A DNA stretch of 31,353 nucleotides from KBS-96 sp049585195 (GCA_049585195.1 JBAUZG010000452.1:1-31353); one strand, 5' to 3'; shown: positions 14,774-23,255, numbered from the stretch's first letter. Numbers and translations: made by a program. Notes: a model not told the origin generated them from the letters alone.

Positions 14774-16180
14774 ATGTCTAATCAGAGACCAACGGGAATC
14801 GGCAGGCGGGCGCTCCTCAAAACATCGGCCGCGATTGCAGGCGGAGCCCTGCTGGCTAAGAAAGTCGAAGCTAACCCCGAGCCGCGAGTTCAGAACGTCA
14901 ACACGAATTCCAGTCCATCGAAATTGAGGATCACGGACCTGCGAGTTGCCACCATACGCAAGCCTGGACCCAGCCCTTGTACCCTTATTCGACTCGATAC
15001 GAATCAGGGAGTGTACGGTCTAGGTGAGGTTCGCGATGGAGCAAGCCCTACTTACGCTCTATTCCTGAAGAGCCGGCTTTTGGGCGAAAACCCCCTGAAC
15101 ATTACTTTTCTTTTCGAGAAGGTGAAGCAATTTGGCGGAGACGCACGCCAGGCCGGCGGCGTCGTCTCGATCGAAGAGGCGCTCTGGGATATCGCCGGCA
15201 AAGTGTATGGCGTGCCGATCTATCAAATGCTGGGTGGAAAATTTCGCGATCGTATCCGCCTCTATGCCGATACCGAAGAGTCGAAAGACATCAAGGTGTA
15301 CTCGCAGCGCTTGAAAGCCCGCAAGGAAGAAATGGGATTGACATGGTTGAAGATGGATCTCGGAATCAACATGGTCTCGGACACCCCGGGCACTCTGACA
15401 CGCCCTTCGGGGCAAAGCAAATGGGAAGATACCAGTCTTCCTCACATGTTCTTGGCAAATGAGGTAACCGACAAGGGCATTGAAATGCTCGTCGCGTATG
15501 TAGCCGCCGCTCGCGAAGCAGTGGGAATGGAGATTCCGCTTTCCATGGATCATCTAGGCCATCTGGGCGTGAATTCGATCATTCGGCTCGGAAAAGCGTA
15601 TGAGCCATACAATCTCTCCTGGATAGAGGACGTAATTCCGTGGCAGTACACCGACCTGTTGAAGCACATTACCGAAGAAAGCCCCACGCCGATACTCACA
15701 GGCGAAGACATTTATTTAAAAGAGGCCTTCGTCAACTTATGCAAAAATCACGCGGTAAGTAAAATTCATCCGGACATTTCTACATCGGGCGGCATTCTCG
15801 AGACGCATAAGATCGGCGATATGGCCATGGAATATGGTGTTCCGATGGCAATGCACTATGCGGGAACACCCGTCGGCGCTTATGCGAGCGTTCATTGCGC
15901 AGCGGCCACCGAGAATTTTCTCGCGTGCGAAAACCACTCGCTCGACGTTCCCTGGTGGCAGGATCTGGTCGAGGGCGTCGACAAACCGATTATCGACAAA
16001 GGGTATATTGCTGTCCCTGACAAGCCGGGTCTCGGTGTAACCCTGAATGAAGAGGCTGTGAAAGAGCACCTGGCGCCCGGCTCCGGATTCTTCGAGCCCA
16101 CTCCTCAGTGGGACAAGGAGCATTCATGGGACCGTCTCTGGAGCATGGCTCCGCCGCGAACAGCCACACAGGCCAGTTGA
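14774..16180 (+). CDS. Exported (Tat-type) enolase-superfamily enzyme, mandelate racemase group
   Basis: A 468-residue enzyme of the mandelate racemase/muconate lactonising group, probably a sugar-acid dehydratase. The start at 14774 follows GGAGAGAG; the N-terminus carries a twin-arginine signal (GRRALLKTSA, residues 10-19, then AAIAGGALLA). The barrel shows likely metal ligands in SMDHLG, WIED and TGED, and a His/Asp pair in HPDISTSGG and MHYAGTP. The usual K-x-K on strand 2 reads K-M-D (WLKMDLG), so the second lysine is absent. Export is unusual because most members are cytoplasmic. It sits 22 bases before an exported RraA-like aldolase gene, suggesting sequential steps on a periplasmic sugar acid. 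The substrate is not predictable. The gene is divergent from padR. Confidence 0.88.
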   Translation: MSNQRPTGIGRRALLKTSAAIAGGALLAKKVEANPEPRVQNVNTNSSPSKLRITDLRVATIRKPGPSPCTLIRLDTNQGVYGLGEVRDGASPTYALFLKSRLLGENPLNITFLFEKVKQFGGDARQAGGVVSIEEALWDIAGKVYGVPIYQMLGGKFRDRIRLYADTEESKDIKVYSQRLKARKEEMGLTWLKMDLGINMVSDTPGTLTRPSGQSKWEDTSLPHMFLANEVTDKGIEMLVAYVAAAREAVGMEIPLSMDHLGHLGVNSIIRLGKAYEPYNLSWIEDVIPWQYTDLLKHITEESPTPILTGEDIYLKEAFVNLCKNHAVSKIHPDISTSGGILETHKIGDMAMEYGVPMAMHYAGTPVGAYASVHCAAATENFLACENHSLDVPWWQDLVEGVDKPIIDKGYIAVPDKPGLGVTLNEEAVKEHLAPGSGFFEPTPQWDKEHSWDRLWSMAPPRTATQAS

Positions 16181-16202
16181 TTTTCAAACGGGAGAGAGTC
16201 GG

Positions 16203-17168
16203 ATGAGAAAAGTTCTTTTAACGATCGTGGCGGCCTGCATCATCTTCAAAGCTTCACCGACCTTCGCTCAAGTAAAGATGACGCGGGAGCAAATGATGTT
16301 CTACACGTCGGACTGGAAAGGCGACCGCTTCCCTGACGGACGCCCGAAAGTGCCCGACGATCTGCTGAAACGAGTCCTGGACGTGTCAATCGAAGATGTC
16401 TGGGACTATTTGCGGCAACAAGGCTACAGGAATCAGTTTGAGGGTGGCTGGCAAGCTCTCCACATCGAAAAACCATTCGCCGGCCGTGCGCTGACCGCGC
16501 AATACATGCCCACGCGTCCCGATATGGCGAAGGCCATCGCTGCCGAAGGAAAGGCGGAAGGTCGCATTAGCGGGACTAACAGTTGGCCCATCAACGAACT
16601 TCAGATTGGTGACGTCTACGTAGCCGACGGCTTTGGAAAAATCATCGAAGGAACCTTAATCGGTTCCAACCTGGGAAACGGCATCGCCGCGCACACCCAC
16701 ACTGGCTTCGTGTTCGACGGCGGCATCAGAGATCAGGAGGAAAACCGCGAGATCCCGAACTTCAATGGATTTTATAAGGGTTACGATCCCTCGGCCTGGG
16801 CTCAAATGGAGCTGACGGCAATCAACGCTCCGATCCGAATTGGCCGCGCGGTTGTATTACCAGGCGATCTGGTCTTGGCGAAGACCGATGGCGTTCTCTT
16901 TATCCCCGCGATTCTTGCTGAAGCGGCTGTCAGTTCGGCCGAGTTCACCAATCTGACAGACGATTTCAATTTTGAGCTGAACCAGCAAGGCAAGAATGGC
17001 GCTCAGTTTGAAGGTGGTTGGACTCCAGCGAAATACGCCGCGTTTGCCAAATGGATTGACACTCATCCGGAGAAGCTAAAAATGCCGCGCGCTGAATTTG
17101 ACGCGCTGCTCCAAAAAGCAGAACAGCCGCGTCCACACCGCGCTCCGTCTGGCGCGCCCGAGCCTTAG
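16203..17168 (+). CDS. Exported RraA-like aldolase/decarboxylase family protein
   Basis: A 321-residue protein with a Sec signal peptide (residues 1-22, ending TFA-Q) followed by an RraA/HMG-aldolase-like core. The signature segment FDGGIRD (171-177) supplies the metal- and pyruvate-binding Arg and Asp; the conserved GD...G loops (QIGDVYVADGFGK, VVLPGDLVLAKTDGVLFIP) are also present. Cytoplasmic relatives are about 160-230 residues; this one has an N-terminal extension and a C-terminal tail rich in Lys and Pro. Family members cleave or decarboxylate 2-keto acids, while some bind RNase E instead. The signal peptide and its place after a probable dehydratase favour aldolase action on a 2-keto-3-deoxy acid outside the cytoplasm. 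The start has GGGAGAGAG upstream. Confidence 0.85.
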   Translation: MRKVLLTIVAACIIFKASPTFAQVKMTREQMMFYTSDWKGDRFPDGRPKVPDDLLKRVLDVSIEDVWDYLRQQGYRNQFEGGWQALHIEKPFAGRALTAQYMPTRPDMAKAIAAEGKAEGRISGTNSWPINELQIGDVYVADGFGKIIEGTLIGSNLGNGIAAHTHTGFVFDGGIRDQEENREIPNFNGFYKGYDPSAWAQMELTAINAPIRIGRAVVLPGDLVLAKTDGVLFIPAILAEAAVSSAEFTNLTDDFNFELNQQGKNGAQFEGGWTPAKYAAFAKWIDTHPEKLKMPRAEFDALLQKAEQPRPHRAPSGAPEP

Positions 17169-17261
17169 AGCAGCGGTGGCAGCGGAAGTGGTAAAATCGC
17201 CTCGCGAAAGGAAACCGGTGCACAACGCGCTCCCCGGCGTGTCGTGCGCTGTTAAGAAAAA

Positions 17262-18656
17262 GTGGCTCTTTGGCGACCTGATCCTACTTTTTATCCGTCT
17301 CCAACGCTGGCAATGCAGGCTCCGGCGGAGACACTGGCCTACGTTGCTCTTCTCAATGCAAACGGTAACGGCCGTCCCGATGCTCTGGGCGTAGTGGACG
17401 TTGACCCGAGATCGAAAGCGTACGGCCAACTTGTTGGCCAAGTCGATATGCCCCACGCCGGCGATGAATTGCATCATTTCGGTTGGAACGCATGTAGCGC
17501 CTGCTTGTGCCCTTACGCGCCGCATCCGCATGTTGAACGCAGATACCTGATCGTCCCCGGCATTCGCTCATCCCGCATTCATATCGTTGACACGAAGCCC
17601 GACCCTCGTAAGCCGCAGATCGTCAAAGTAATCGAGCCGGAGACACTCGCCTCACGCGCGGGATACACGTCGCCCCATACCATCCATTGCGGCCCCGAAG
17701 GAATCTACGCGAGCGCGTTGGGGTCTACAACCGGTGATGGTCCAGGCGGGATCTTCGTCATGGACCAGGATAGTTTCGACGTGCTGGGGAAATGGGAACT
17801 CGATCGCGGCCCGCAATATCTCGCCTACGATTTCTGGTGGCATCTTGGGTTCGACACCGTGGTCACGAGCGAATGGGGAACGCCCAAGATGGTGCAAGAC
17901 GGAGTGAATCCTGAAATCCTCATGAAGGGTGGCTACGGGCATAAGCTGCACGTTTGGGATTTGCGAAAGCGGCGTCATTTGCAGGAGCTGGATTTAGGCG
18001 GCGAGTATCAAATGGCGCTCGAACTTCGCCCCGCTCACGATCCCACTCGCGCATATGGCTTTCTTGGCGTGGTGGTCTCGCTGAAAGATCTGTCGGCATC
18101 AATCTGGTTATGGAGCCGTGAGGATGGCTCGTGGGGCGTGCGCAAAATCATCGATGTGCCGGCCGAACCGGCCGATCCGCAAGAACTTCCGCCCCTGTTG
18201 CAAGGGTTCAAAGCGGTACCACCGCTCATTACGGACATCAATTTATCGCTCGATGATAAATTCCTGTACATTTCGTGCTGGGGCACGGGAGAATTCCTGC
18301 AGTATGACGTCTCCGATCCGTTCCATCCGAAGAAGACGGGTTCAATCCATCTCGGCGGCATAACTCGCAGAGCCTCGCATCCTAAACAGCCGAATGCCGC
18401 TTTGAACGGCGGTCCGCAAATGGTCGAGATCAGCCGTGACGGAAGCCGTGTTTATTTCACTAATTCGCTCTATGCGCCCTGGGACGCGCAATTCTACCCT
18501 GAGGGCATTCGAAGCTGGATGGCGAAGGTAAATGTCCAACCGGAGGGCGGTATGCAGCTCGACCGGAACTTTTTCATCGAGTTTGGCGATCTGCGCGGCC
18601 ACCAGGTGCGCCTTGAAGGCGGAGACGCCTCTTCCGATTCTTATTGCTACTCATGA
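17262..18656 (+). CDS. SBP56-family protein (selenium-binding protein / methanethiol oxidase type)
   Basis: A 464-residue protein matching the SBP56 family along its whole length. It opens WRPDPTFYPSPTLAMQAPAE, carries the signature DELHHFGWNACSACLC (68-83) with candidate metal-binding histidines and cysteines, then HTIHCGPEGIYASALG, YDFWWHLGFDTVVTSEW, LSLDDKFLYISCWGTGE, and ends GGDASSDSYCYS. Bacterial members studied as methanethiol oxidase turn CH3SH into formaldehyde, hydrogen sulfide and hydrogen peroxide and use copper. No signal peptide is present, unlike the periplasmic MtoX. The start is GTG at 17262: an in-frame stop lies just upstream and the next ATG (17313) would remove conserved residues. 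It is not a selenoprotein, despite the name and despite selB in the window. Its stop overlaps the start of the next gene (ATGA). Confidence 0.92.
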   Translation: MALWRPDPTFYPSPTLAMQAPAETLAYVALLNANGNGRPDALGVVDVDPRSKAYGQLVGQVDMPHAGDELHHFGWNACSACLCPYAPHPHVERRYLIVPGIRSSRIHIVDTKPDPRKPQIVKVIEPETLASRAGYTSPHTIHCGPEGIYASALGSTTGDGPGGIFVMDQDSFDVLGKWELDRGPQYLAYDFWWHLGFDTVVTSEWGTPKMVQDGVNPEILMKGGYGHKLHVWDLRKRRHLQELDLGGEYQMALELRPAHDPTRAYGFLGVVVSLKDLSASIWLWSREDGSWGVRKIIDVPAEPADPQELPPLLQGFKAVPPLITDINLSLDDKFLYISCWGTGEFLQYDVSDPFHPKKTGSIHLGGITRRASHPKQPNAALNGGPQMVEISRDGSRVYFTNSLYAPWDAQFYPEGIRSWMAKVNVQPEGGMQLDRNFFIEFGDLRGHQVRLEGGDASSDSYCYS

Positions 18657-19297
18657 GTGGCAGTGCATTCTGGAGCTGGTCCGCGCTCTTTCTACTGGGC
18701 GCCTATCATGGCATCAACCCCGGAATGGGCTGGCTGTTTGCGGTCGCGCGGGGCATGCAAGAACACAGCGGCAAGGCGGTGGTTCAATCTCTCGGACCAA
18801 TCACTCTCGGGCATGCGCTTGCGATCGGGGCAGTTATTCTTCTCGCCGGAATGCTCGAAGCGGTGCTGCCGCTTCAATACGTCAAATTCGCTGTCGCCGG
18901 CGCGCTCGTTGGTCTTGGTCTCTACCGGATCGTGAGGAATCGCCACTTTCGATGGGGCGGGATGCAGGTGGGCTTCGGTGAACTCACTCTTTGGTCGTTC
19001 CTAATGGCGTCCGCGCATGGAGCGGGGCTCATGATAATACCGCTCGTATTGCGGCTTGGTTCGATTAACGCGCTACCGGCAGCACATCATATGCATGCGG
19101 CAGGCGTTCACGGTTCGACAGTGGGCATCGGGGCTGCGCTCGTCCACACGTTGGGATACCTCACGGTGACCGCGGCAGTGGCACTGCTTGTCTACTTCAA
19201 ATTCGGTCTCGCACTGCTGCGCAAAACCTGGTTCAATCTCGACCTGGTGTGGGCAACGGCTCTATTGATTACCGGCTGTATTGCGCTTGCGGCGTAA
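18653..19297 (+). CDS. Multi-pass membrane protein coupled to the SBP56 gene
   Basis: A 214-residue integral membrane protein with about six helices. The start is ATG at 18653, overlapping the SBP56 stop in an ATGA; a TTG at 18644 is an alternative. The first helix contains FLLGAYHGINPGMGWLFAVA, a His-x-x-x-P-G arrangement reminiscent of the HALEPGH motif of NicO/RcnA and UreH-type transporters. A second histidine motif follows (MASAHGAGLMIIPLVLRLG), and a third segment is rich in histidine (AAHHMHAAGVHG). The repeated His motifs suggest metal handling, possibly copper delivery for the SBP56 partner, but this is inference. I do not recognise a named family. Confidence 0.75.
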   Translation: MSGSAFWSWSALFLLGAYHGINPGMGWLFAVARGMQEHSGKAVVQSLGPITLGHALAIGAVILLAGMLEAVLPLQYVKFAVAGALVGLGLYRIVRNRHFRWGGMQVGFGELTLWSFLMASAHGAGLMIIPLVLRLGSINALPAAHHMHAAGVHGSTVGIGAALVHTLGYLTVTAAVALLVYFKFGLALLRKTWFNLDLVWATALLITGCIALAA

Positions 19298-19299
19298 TA

Positions 19300-19315
19300 T
19301 CTGTTTCCAAACAGA
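19300..19315. promoter_or_regulatory. Perfect 16-base palindrome
   Basis: TCTGTTT-CC-AAACAGA, seven-base arms with a two-base centre, beginning three bases after the membrane-protein stop codon. It could be an operator for the downstream methyltransferase remnant or a small transcript-end hairpin; no T-run follows. Confidence 0.4.
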
Positions 19316-19406
19316 AACTGGATCGCTCTTGGAAACCTTTCCGCCCATGATCCGGGACCATGGCGCCCTCCTCCTTGCACGACCGTTAGCACGTCCGGAC
19401 GATTAG

Positions 19407-19436
19407 GGACAGCTGAGCAATTTATTTGCGCTGTCC
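19407..19436 (+). promoter_or_regulatory. Leader hairpin before methyltransferase remnant
   Basis: GGACAGC (19407-19413) pairs with GCTGTCC (19430-19436), and the inner GCAA/TTTGC can extend the stem. The ribosome binding site GGAGG starts four bases after the hairpin, so it could affect translation. Confidence 0.45.
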
Positions 19437-19452
19437 GACGGAGGACAAAAGC

Positions 19453-19825
19453 ATGACAAAAGCGGGTGCACACATGAGTTCAGTGGCACCGGCCACCGGG
19501 AGGATAGACCCCTCACCTTACATCATTCGTGGGGGCATTGAAGGAAGACAACGACTGCGCATTCTGTCGCGCATTATGCAGGCTTCAGCGCTCGGCCTGT
19601 TGGAACGAGCTGGAACCGGGCCAGGAATGGCGTGCCTGGAAGTTGCATGTGGCAGCGGTGACTTGGCGTTCGATATTGCGCCGCTCGTTACCCCGGGTGG
19701 GAAAGTGGTTGCGACCGACATTGACCGGACGAAGCTTGGTGGCTAATTTGTACGAGTTTGCGCGCACGCGAGGAACGATTGGCTGTACGCCACGGGTTGT
19801 GCAGGTCTTGGGGGAGAAAGGCTAG
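19453..19825 (+). pseudogene. Class I SAM-dependent methyltransferase remnant, middle deleted
   Basis: The N-terminal part (ATG 19453 after GGAGG) is well preserved: YIIRGGIEGRQRLRILSRIM, the SAM-binding motif CLEVACGSGDLAFDIA and the acidic-loop strand KVVATDIDRTKL. It then stops at TAA (19744-19746). Right there another frame picks up a typical C-terminal end of the same family, LVANLYEFARTRGTIG then CTPRVVQVLGEKG, stopping at 19825. The two pieces total about 124 codons, whereas intact relatives have roughly 260, so some 400-450 bases appear to have been lost, with a frame change at the junction near 19735. The product cannot be an active methyltransferase. The downstream neighbour is convergent, with only five bases between the stops. 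Confidence 0.75.
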
Positions 19826-19830
19826 CGGCG

Positions 19831-21228
19831 CTATGCCGCCCTCATTCTAATCACGGTTACGGCAGAATCCGGAGCCTGCCGCGGCAGTGTGAGCGCCAGC
19901 CGCCGATCCTCCTGCCGAAAGTCGACCGGCTCACCGGAGGCTAATATACTGGCCGAGCGAAATTTCACTAAATTACCGGCGCTCAACTCGAGCGTTGTGC
20001 CTGGCCAATCGAAGATGTGTAAGAAGACGTCGCCTCCTTTCGCGGTCGTACGTACAGACGACAGACCTTGAATCGGTCCATAGGTTGTGCCGTAGATCGA
20101 TTCTCCGTTGCGGTCCATCCATCTACCGATCGCGTGAAGGCGTTCGACGAACTCGGTCTGAACGATTCCGTCCGGTCCGGGCCCGACGTTTAGAAGGAAG
20201 TTGCCTCCGCGGCTTGCCACCTCCACTAGCGTGCGGATCAGTTCCGTTGCTGATTTGAAAGCGCGATCGTTCTTGTTATAAGCCCACGTGTGATTGATTG
20301 TCATACACGTCTCCCAGAGGCGAAACTCCTGGGGCGGGGGCACGTAGTCGGACTTCGAGCCCGAGTCGCGGTGAGCGAAATCCAGTGTTTTGCCCTTTAC
20401 CGGTATTCCGGCGGGCAAGAACTGTTCAGGTGTTTCGAAATCTCCTGGAATGCCGATGCGGTTATTGATTAGCGTCCATGGCTGCTGTTCGATAATTGCT
20501 CGCCGCATGCGGTATCCGTCGAACTTTCGCTGATTGTAGAGCCCATCAAACCAAATCAGCGCCACGTCTCCATAGCCCGTCAGGAGTTCTCGCAACTGCA
20601 GTTCCATGTAGTTGAGGTAGATGGGCCATGCTTCGCGAGCCGGCTCCCCGTTCCAGTTTTTGCTAGCCGGCTCTGAGGTGTCCCGGAATGCCGGATGATT
20701 CATGTCGGGTGGTGAGTAGTAGAAGCCTATCGGCATATTGTGCCGGTGACATGCCTCAGCCAATTTTGCGACAATGTCGTTCTTGTATGGCGTTTCTGTG
20801 ATCTTGTAGTTCGTATACGCGGAATCGAACATGCAGAAGCCATCGTGGTGCTTCGTCGTGAATACCATGTAGCGCTGTCCGGCTGACTTGGCTAACTCTA
20901 TCCAGGCGTCCGGATCAAAATGGATTGGATTAAATTCTTGAGGGAGAGATCGATACCGCTGCTCCGTGATAGCAAATTCGGTGGAAGGCCGCATGATGGG
21001 CCAGGAAGCTTCTACGCTCGCGACCGAATACGGCCCCCAATGGATGAACATTCCGAACTTGGCGTCCCTGTACCAAGCCGTTCGCCGGCCCTCGTCCAAC
21101 AGGGCGGTATCAGATTGTGCCCCAGCAATCCCCACGTCGGCTTCATCGGCCGGCGAGGCTTCTACGCGCGAAGCAAAGCGCGCTAGCGAAAGTGCCGAGG
21201 TAAGTGTAAGTAATTGGCGTCTCTTCAT
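19831..21228 (-). CDS. Exported alpha-L-fucosidase (GH29)
   Basis: A 465-residue glycoside hydrolase that removes L-fucose from glycans with retention of configuration. The N-terminus MKRRQLLTLTSALSLARF looks like an export signal with paired arginines, possibly Tat. GH29 landmarks follow: WYRDAKFGMFIHWGPYSVAS (52-71), TTKHHDGFCMFDS (124-136), and the nucleophile Asp228 in LIWFDGLY; the barrel ends with NFLLNVGPGPDG. A C-terminal beta domain covers about 370-465. It is the last gene of a minus-strand cluster, 16 bases after the fuconate dehydratase, so it supplies the sugar that the upstream genes break down. It lies tail-to-tail with the methyltransferase remnant. Confidence 0.93.
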   Translation of the reverse strand: MKRRQLLTLTSALSLARFASRVEASPADEADVGIAGAQSDTALLDEGRRTAWYRDAKFGMFIHWGPYSVASVEASWPIMRPSTEFAITEQRYRSLPQEFNPIHFDPDAWIELAKSAGQRYMVFTTKHHDGFCMFDSAYTNYKITETPYKNDIVAKLAEACHRHNMPIGFYYSPPDMNHPAFRDTSEPASKNWNGEPAREAWPIYLNYMELQLRELLTGYGDVALIWFDGLYNQRKFDGYRMRRAIIEQQPWTLINNRIGIPGDFETPEQFLPAGIPVKGKTLDFAHRDSGSKSDYVPPPQEFRLWETCMTINHTWAYNKNDRAFKSATELIRTLVEVASRGGNFLLNVGPGPDGIVQTEFVERLHAIGRWMDRNGESIYGTTYGPIQGLSSVRTTAKGGDVFLHIFDWPGTTLELSAGNLVKFRSASILASGEPVDFRQEDRRLALTLPRQAPDSAVTVIRMRAA

Positions 21229-21244
21229 ATTAGAAGCGCTTTCC

Positions 21245-22489
21245 CTAAAAGGTTGGCGAAATAAGATCGCAGGAGAGTCCAGGCTCCTGCGGCGTCCGGT
21301 AAGTTCCGTTCTCTACTTGCGCGGGATGCACAAAGTAGGGGCGAAGGTGTGGAATGTGCTCGAGGAGCAGGGCCGTGTGTCCAAGCGCAACATGATTGAA
21401 CAAGACCAAATGCTGATGAATTTGGCCCATATCGCCAACATGGGGAACGACCGGCAACCCATACTTCCGTGCCAGCAGGCTCACGGCTATAAACTCCGAG
21501 ACGCCTGCGAGCCGCGTACAATCTGCCTGAACGAAATGAACGGCTGACCGAGCCATGAAGTTTCGGAAAAGCACGCGATTGGGGACATGCTCACCCAAGG
21601 CCAGGCGCACTGGCTGGATCTGCTTTGCGAGTTTCACATGGCCTTCAATGTCGTCTGGATGCGTCGGCTCCTCAATCCAATAAGGATCGAGTTCGCGGAT
21701 TGCCCGGCAAAACTGTTCCGCCTCTCCGACAGTCCACTGCTGATTGGCGTCGAACATCAGCTGGCACTCGGCGCCTGCCAGATCGCGAAGCAATGCGGCA
21801 CGGTGTATATCCCGGCCGATATCTTTCGAGCCCACCTTCAGTTTTAGCGCGCGGAAGCCACGATCGAGAGCACGCCTGGCGTTTTCGCGAATTTGATCGT
21901 CGTCATACTGAAACCAGCCGACTGACGTGTCATAACCGGGATATCCCCGGGCCAGCACTGCCTCGCGAGCGCTGCGATTCTTCCCTTCTTCCTCGATGAT
22001 TTCGCTGGCGGAACCGGGAGTCAGATCCTCATCGAGATAACTGAGGTCGAGCGTTTTCACAATTTCGTTGGGCGTCAGATCGAGCAGTAACTTCCATAAA
22101 GGCACGCCACGCGCTTTCGCCCAAACATCAAAGCAGGCATTAGTGATTGAGGCCAAAGCAAGATGGACGGCGCCCTTATGGGGACCGAGCCACCGTAAGC
22201 TTGAGTCATCGGAAAGCCTCCGGCTCACAGCGCCGAAATCGGCCATCAACTCTTCTATGGGCAGCTTGGGCAGCAGATCGCCCAGCGCCATTATCAACTG
22301 GCACACAATCTCGTTGCCGCGGCCAAGGGTCAGTACGATTCCCGTGCCGGACACGCGGTTATCCATGACCAGGCGCGTGACGGCGAAAGCGTATTCGTCA
22401 ACTTTGTGGACAGCGTCCGTGCCTGCGCCTCCCTCGAGTTTGAACCTGCGGTCCTCGGCCTCTACGCGCACGATAGAAACCGGCTTCAT
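21245..22489 (-). CDS. L-fuconate dehydratase (enolase superfamily)
   Basis: A 414-residue enzyme that dehydrates L-fuconate to 2-keto-3-deoxy-L-fuconate in the oxidative fucose pathway. It carries the full active-site set of this family: the K-x-K pair in ALKLKVGS, metal ligands in FDANQQW, WIEEP and GEHVPNR, the QADCTRLAGV strand, and the His in VVPHVGDMGQIHQH. The segments YAFAVTRL, GRGNEIVCQLI and WLGPHKGAVHLALASI are typical of fuconate dehydratases. The start at 22489 is preferred over an upstream in-frame start at 22534 because it overlaps the SDR stop as ATGA and the protein then begins MKPVSIVRVEAED. The product is cytoplasmic with no signal peptide. The neighbours (fucosidase, SDR, AKR) support the substrate assignment. 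Confidence 0.92.
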   Translation of the reverse strand: MKPVSIVRVEAEDRRFKLEGGAGTDAVHKVDEYAFAVTRLVMDNRVSGTGIVLTLGRGNEIVCQLIMALGDLLPKLPIEELMADFGAVSRRLSDDSSLRWLGPHKGAVHLALASITNACFDVWAKARGVPLWKLLLDLTPNEIVKTLDLSYLDEDLTPGSASEIIEEEGKNRSAREAVLARGYPGYDTSVGWFQYDDDQIRENARRALDRGFRALKLKVGSKDIGRDIHRAALLRDLAGAECQLMFDANQQWTVGEAEQFCRAIRELDPYWIEEPTHPDDIEGHVKLAKQIQPVRLALGEHVPNRVLFRNFMARSAVHFVQADCTRLAGVSEFIAVSLLARKYGLPVVPHVGDMGQIHQHLVLFNHVALGHTALLLEHIPHLRPYFVHPAQVENGTYRTPQEPGLSCDLISPTF

Positions 22490-23247
22490 CGTCTGTATCC
22501 GAGTTCGGCTCCTCCGGTTACAGGAAGAATACACCCAGTGATGAAGCGCGCCTTTTCAGAGAGAAGAAAGGCCGCGACGTCGGCAATGACGTCGCCGTGC
22601 GGGCAATATCCAAGTGCGTGAATCTCATTAAGGTATTTTTCGATAATCAACGGATCCGGCTGCTCGCTACACCATCGCTCGAGCATGGGAGTCCACACTC
22701 CAGCCGGGCAAATGGCGTTCACTCGAATCCCGAACGGAGCATAATCAAGAGCCATCGATTTGGTCAGCGCAATCATTCCGCCTTTGGTAGCCGTATAGGC
22801 GGCATGTAGCGACTGTCCGATCAAACCCACCAGGCTGGCGGTGTTCAAGATAACTCCGCGTGCCTGCCTCAGTGCTGGGAGGCCTGAACGCGTAGTCCAG
22901 TAGATACTCTTCAGATTTATGCTCATCAAGCGATCCCATTCTTCTTCCGTTGTCTCGTCCAAGGTCTTTGAAGGAGTCGCAATGCCTGCGTTATTGTGAA
23001 TCGCATCGATTCGGCCGTAATGGGAACTGGTGCTACGCACCGCGCTCTCTACCGATTCTCTTTTCGAAACATCGCAAGCGATGCCGATGTTTTCCGTTCC
23101 GATCGCCTGGGCCGCTTCTTCCGCGCCATTTTTGTCGATATCGGCGATCACGACCTTCGCTCCCTCGGCTGCGTAGGCTTTTGCGCACTCGAGCCCGATT
23201 CCGCTCGCGCCGCCAGTTAGGAAAACAACCTTACCGTCGAGGAGCAT
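22486..23247 (-). CDS. SDR-family dehydrogenase, probable 2-keto-3-deoxy-L-fuconate dehydrogenase
   Basis: A 253-residue classical short-chain dehydrogenase. The Rossmann motif TGGASGIG is at 11-18, an Asp in ADIDK suggests NAD preference, NNAG is present, and the catalytic Ser-Tyr-Lys is spread over NTASLVGL and YTATKGG. The start at 23247 (MLLDGKVVFL) is chosen because the 13 residues of the longer frame overlap the upstream gene. It overlaps the fuconate dehydratase start by four bases, implying consecutive steps; in the oxidative fucose pathway an SDR oxidises 2-keto-3-deoxyfuconate to the 2,4-diketo acid. L-fucose dehydrogenase is the alternative, since both reactions are carried out by SDRs in different bacteria. 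Confidence 0.85.
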   Translation of the reverse strand: MLLDGKVVFLTGGASGIGLECAKAYAAEGAKVVIADIDKNGAEEAAQAIGTENIGIACDVSKRESVESAVRSTSSHYGRIDAIHNNAGIATPSKTLDETTEEEWDRLMSINLKSIYWTTRSGLPALRQARGVILNTASLVGLIGQSLHAAYTATKGGMIALTKSMALDYAPFGIRVNAICPAGVWTPMLERWCSEQPDPLIIEKYLNEIHALGYCPHGDVIADVAAFLLSEKARFITGCILPVTGGAELGYRR

Positions 23248-23255
23248 TCCTGTCT

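Noticed and set aside
17262..18656. SBP56 as a selenoprotein served by SelB
   Set aside because: The frame has no internal UGA, and family members bind selenium or copper through Cys/His without selenocysteine.
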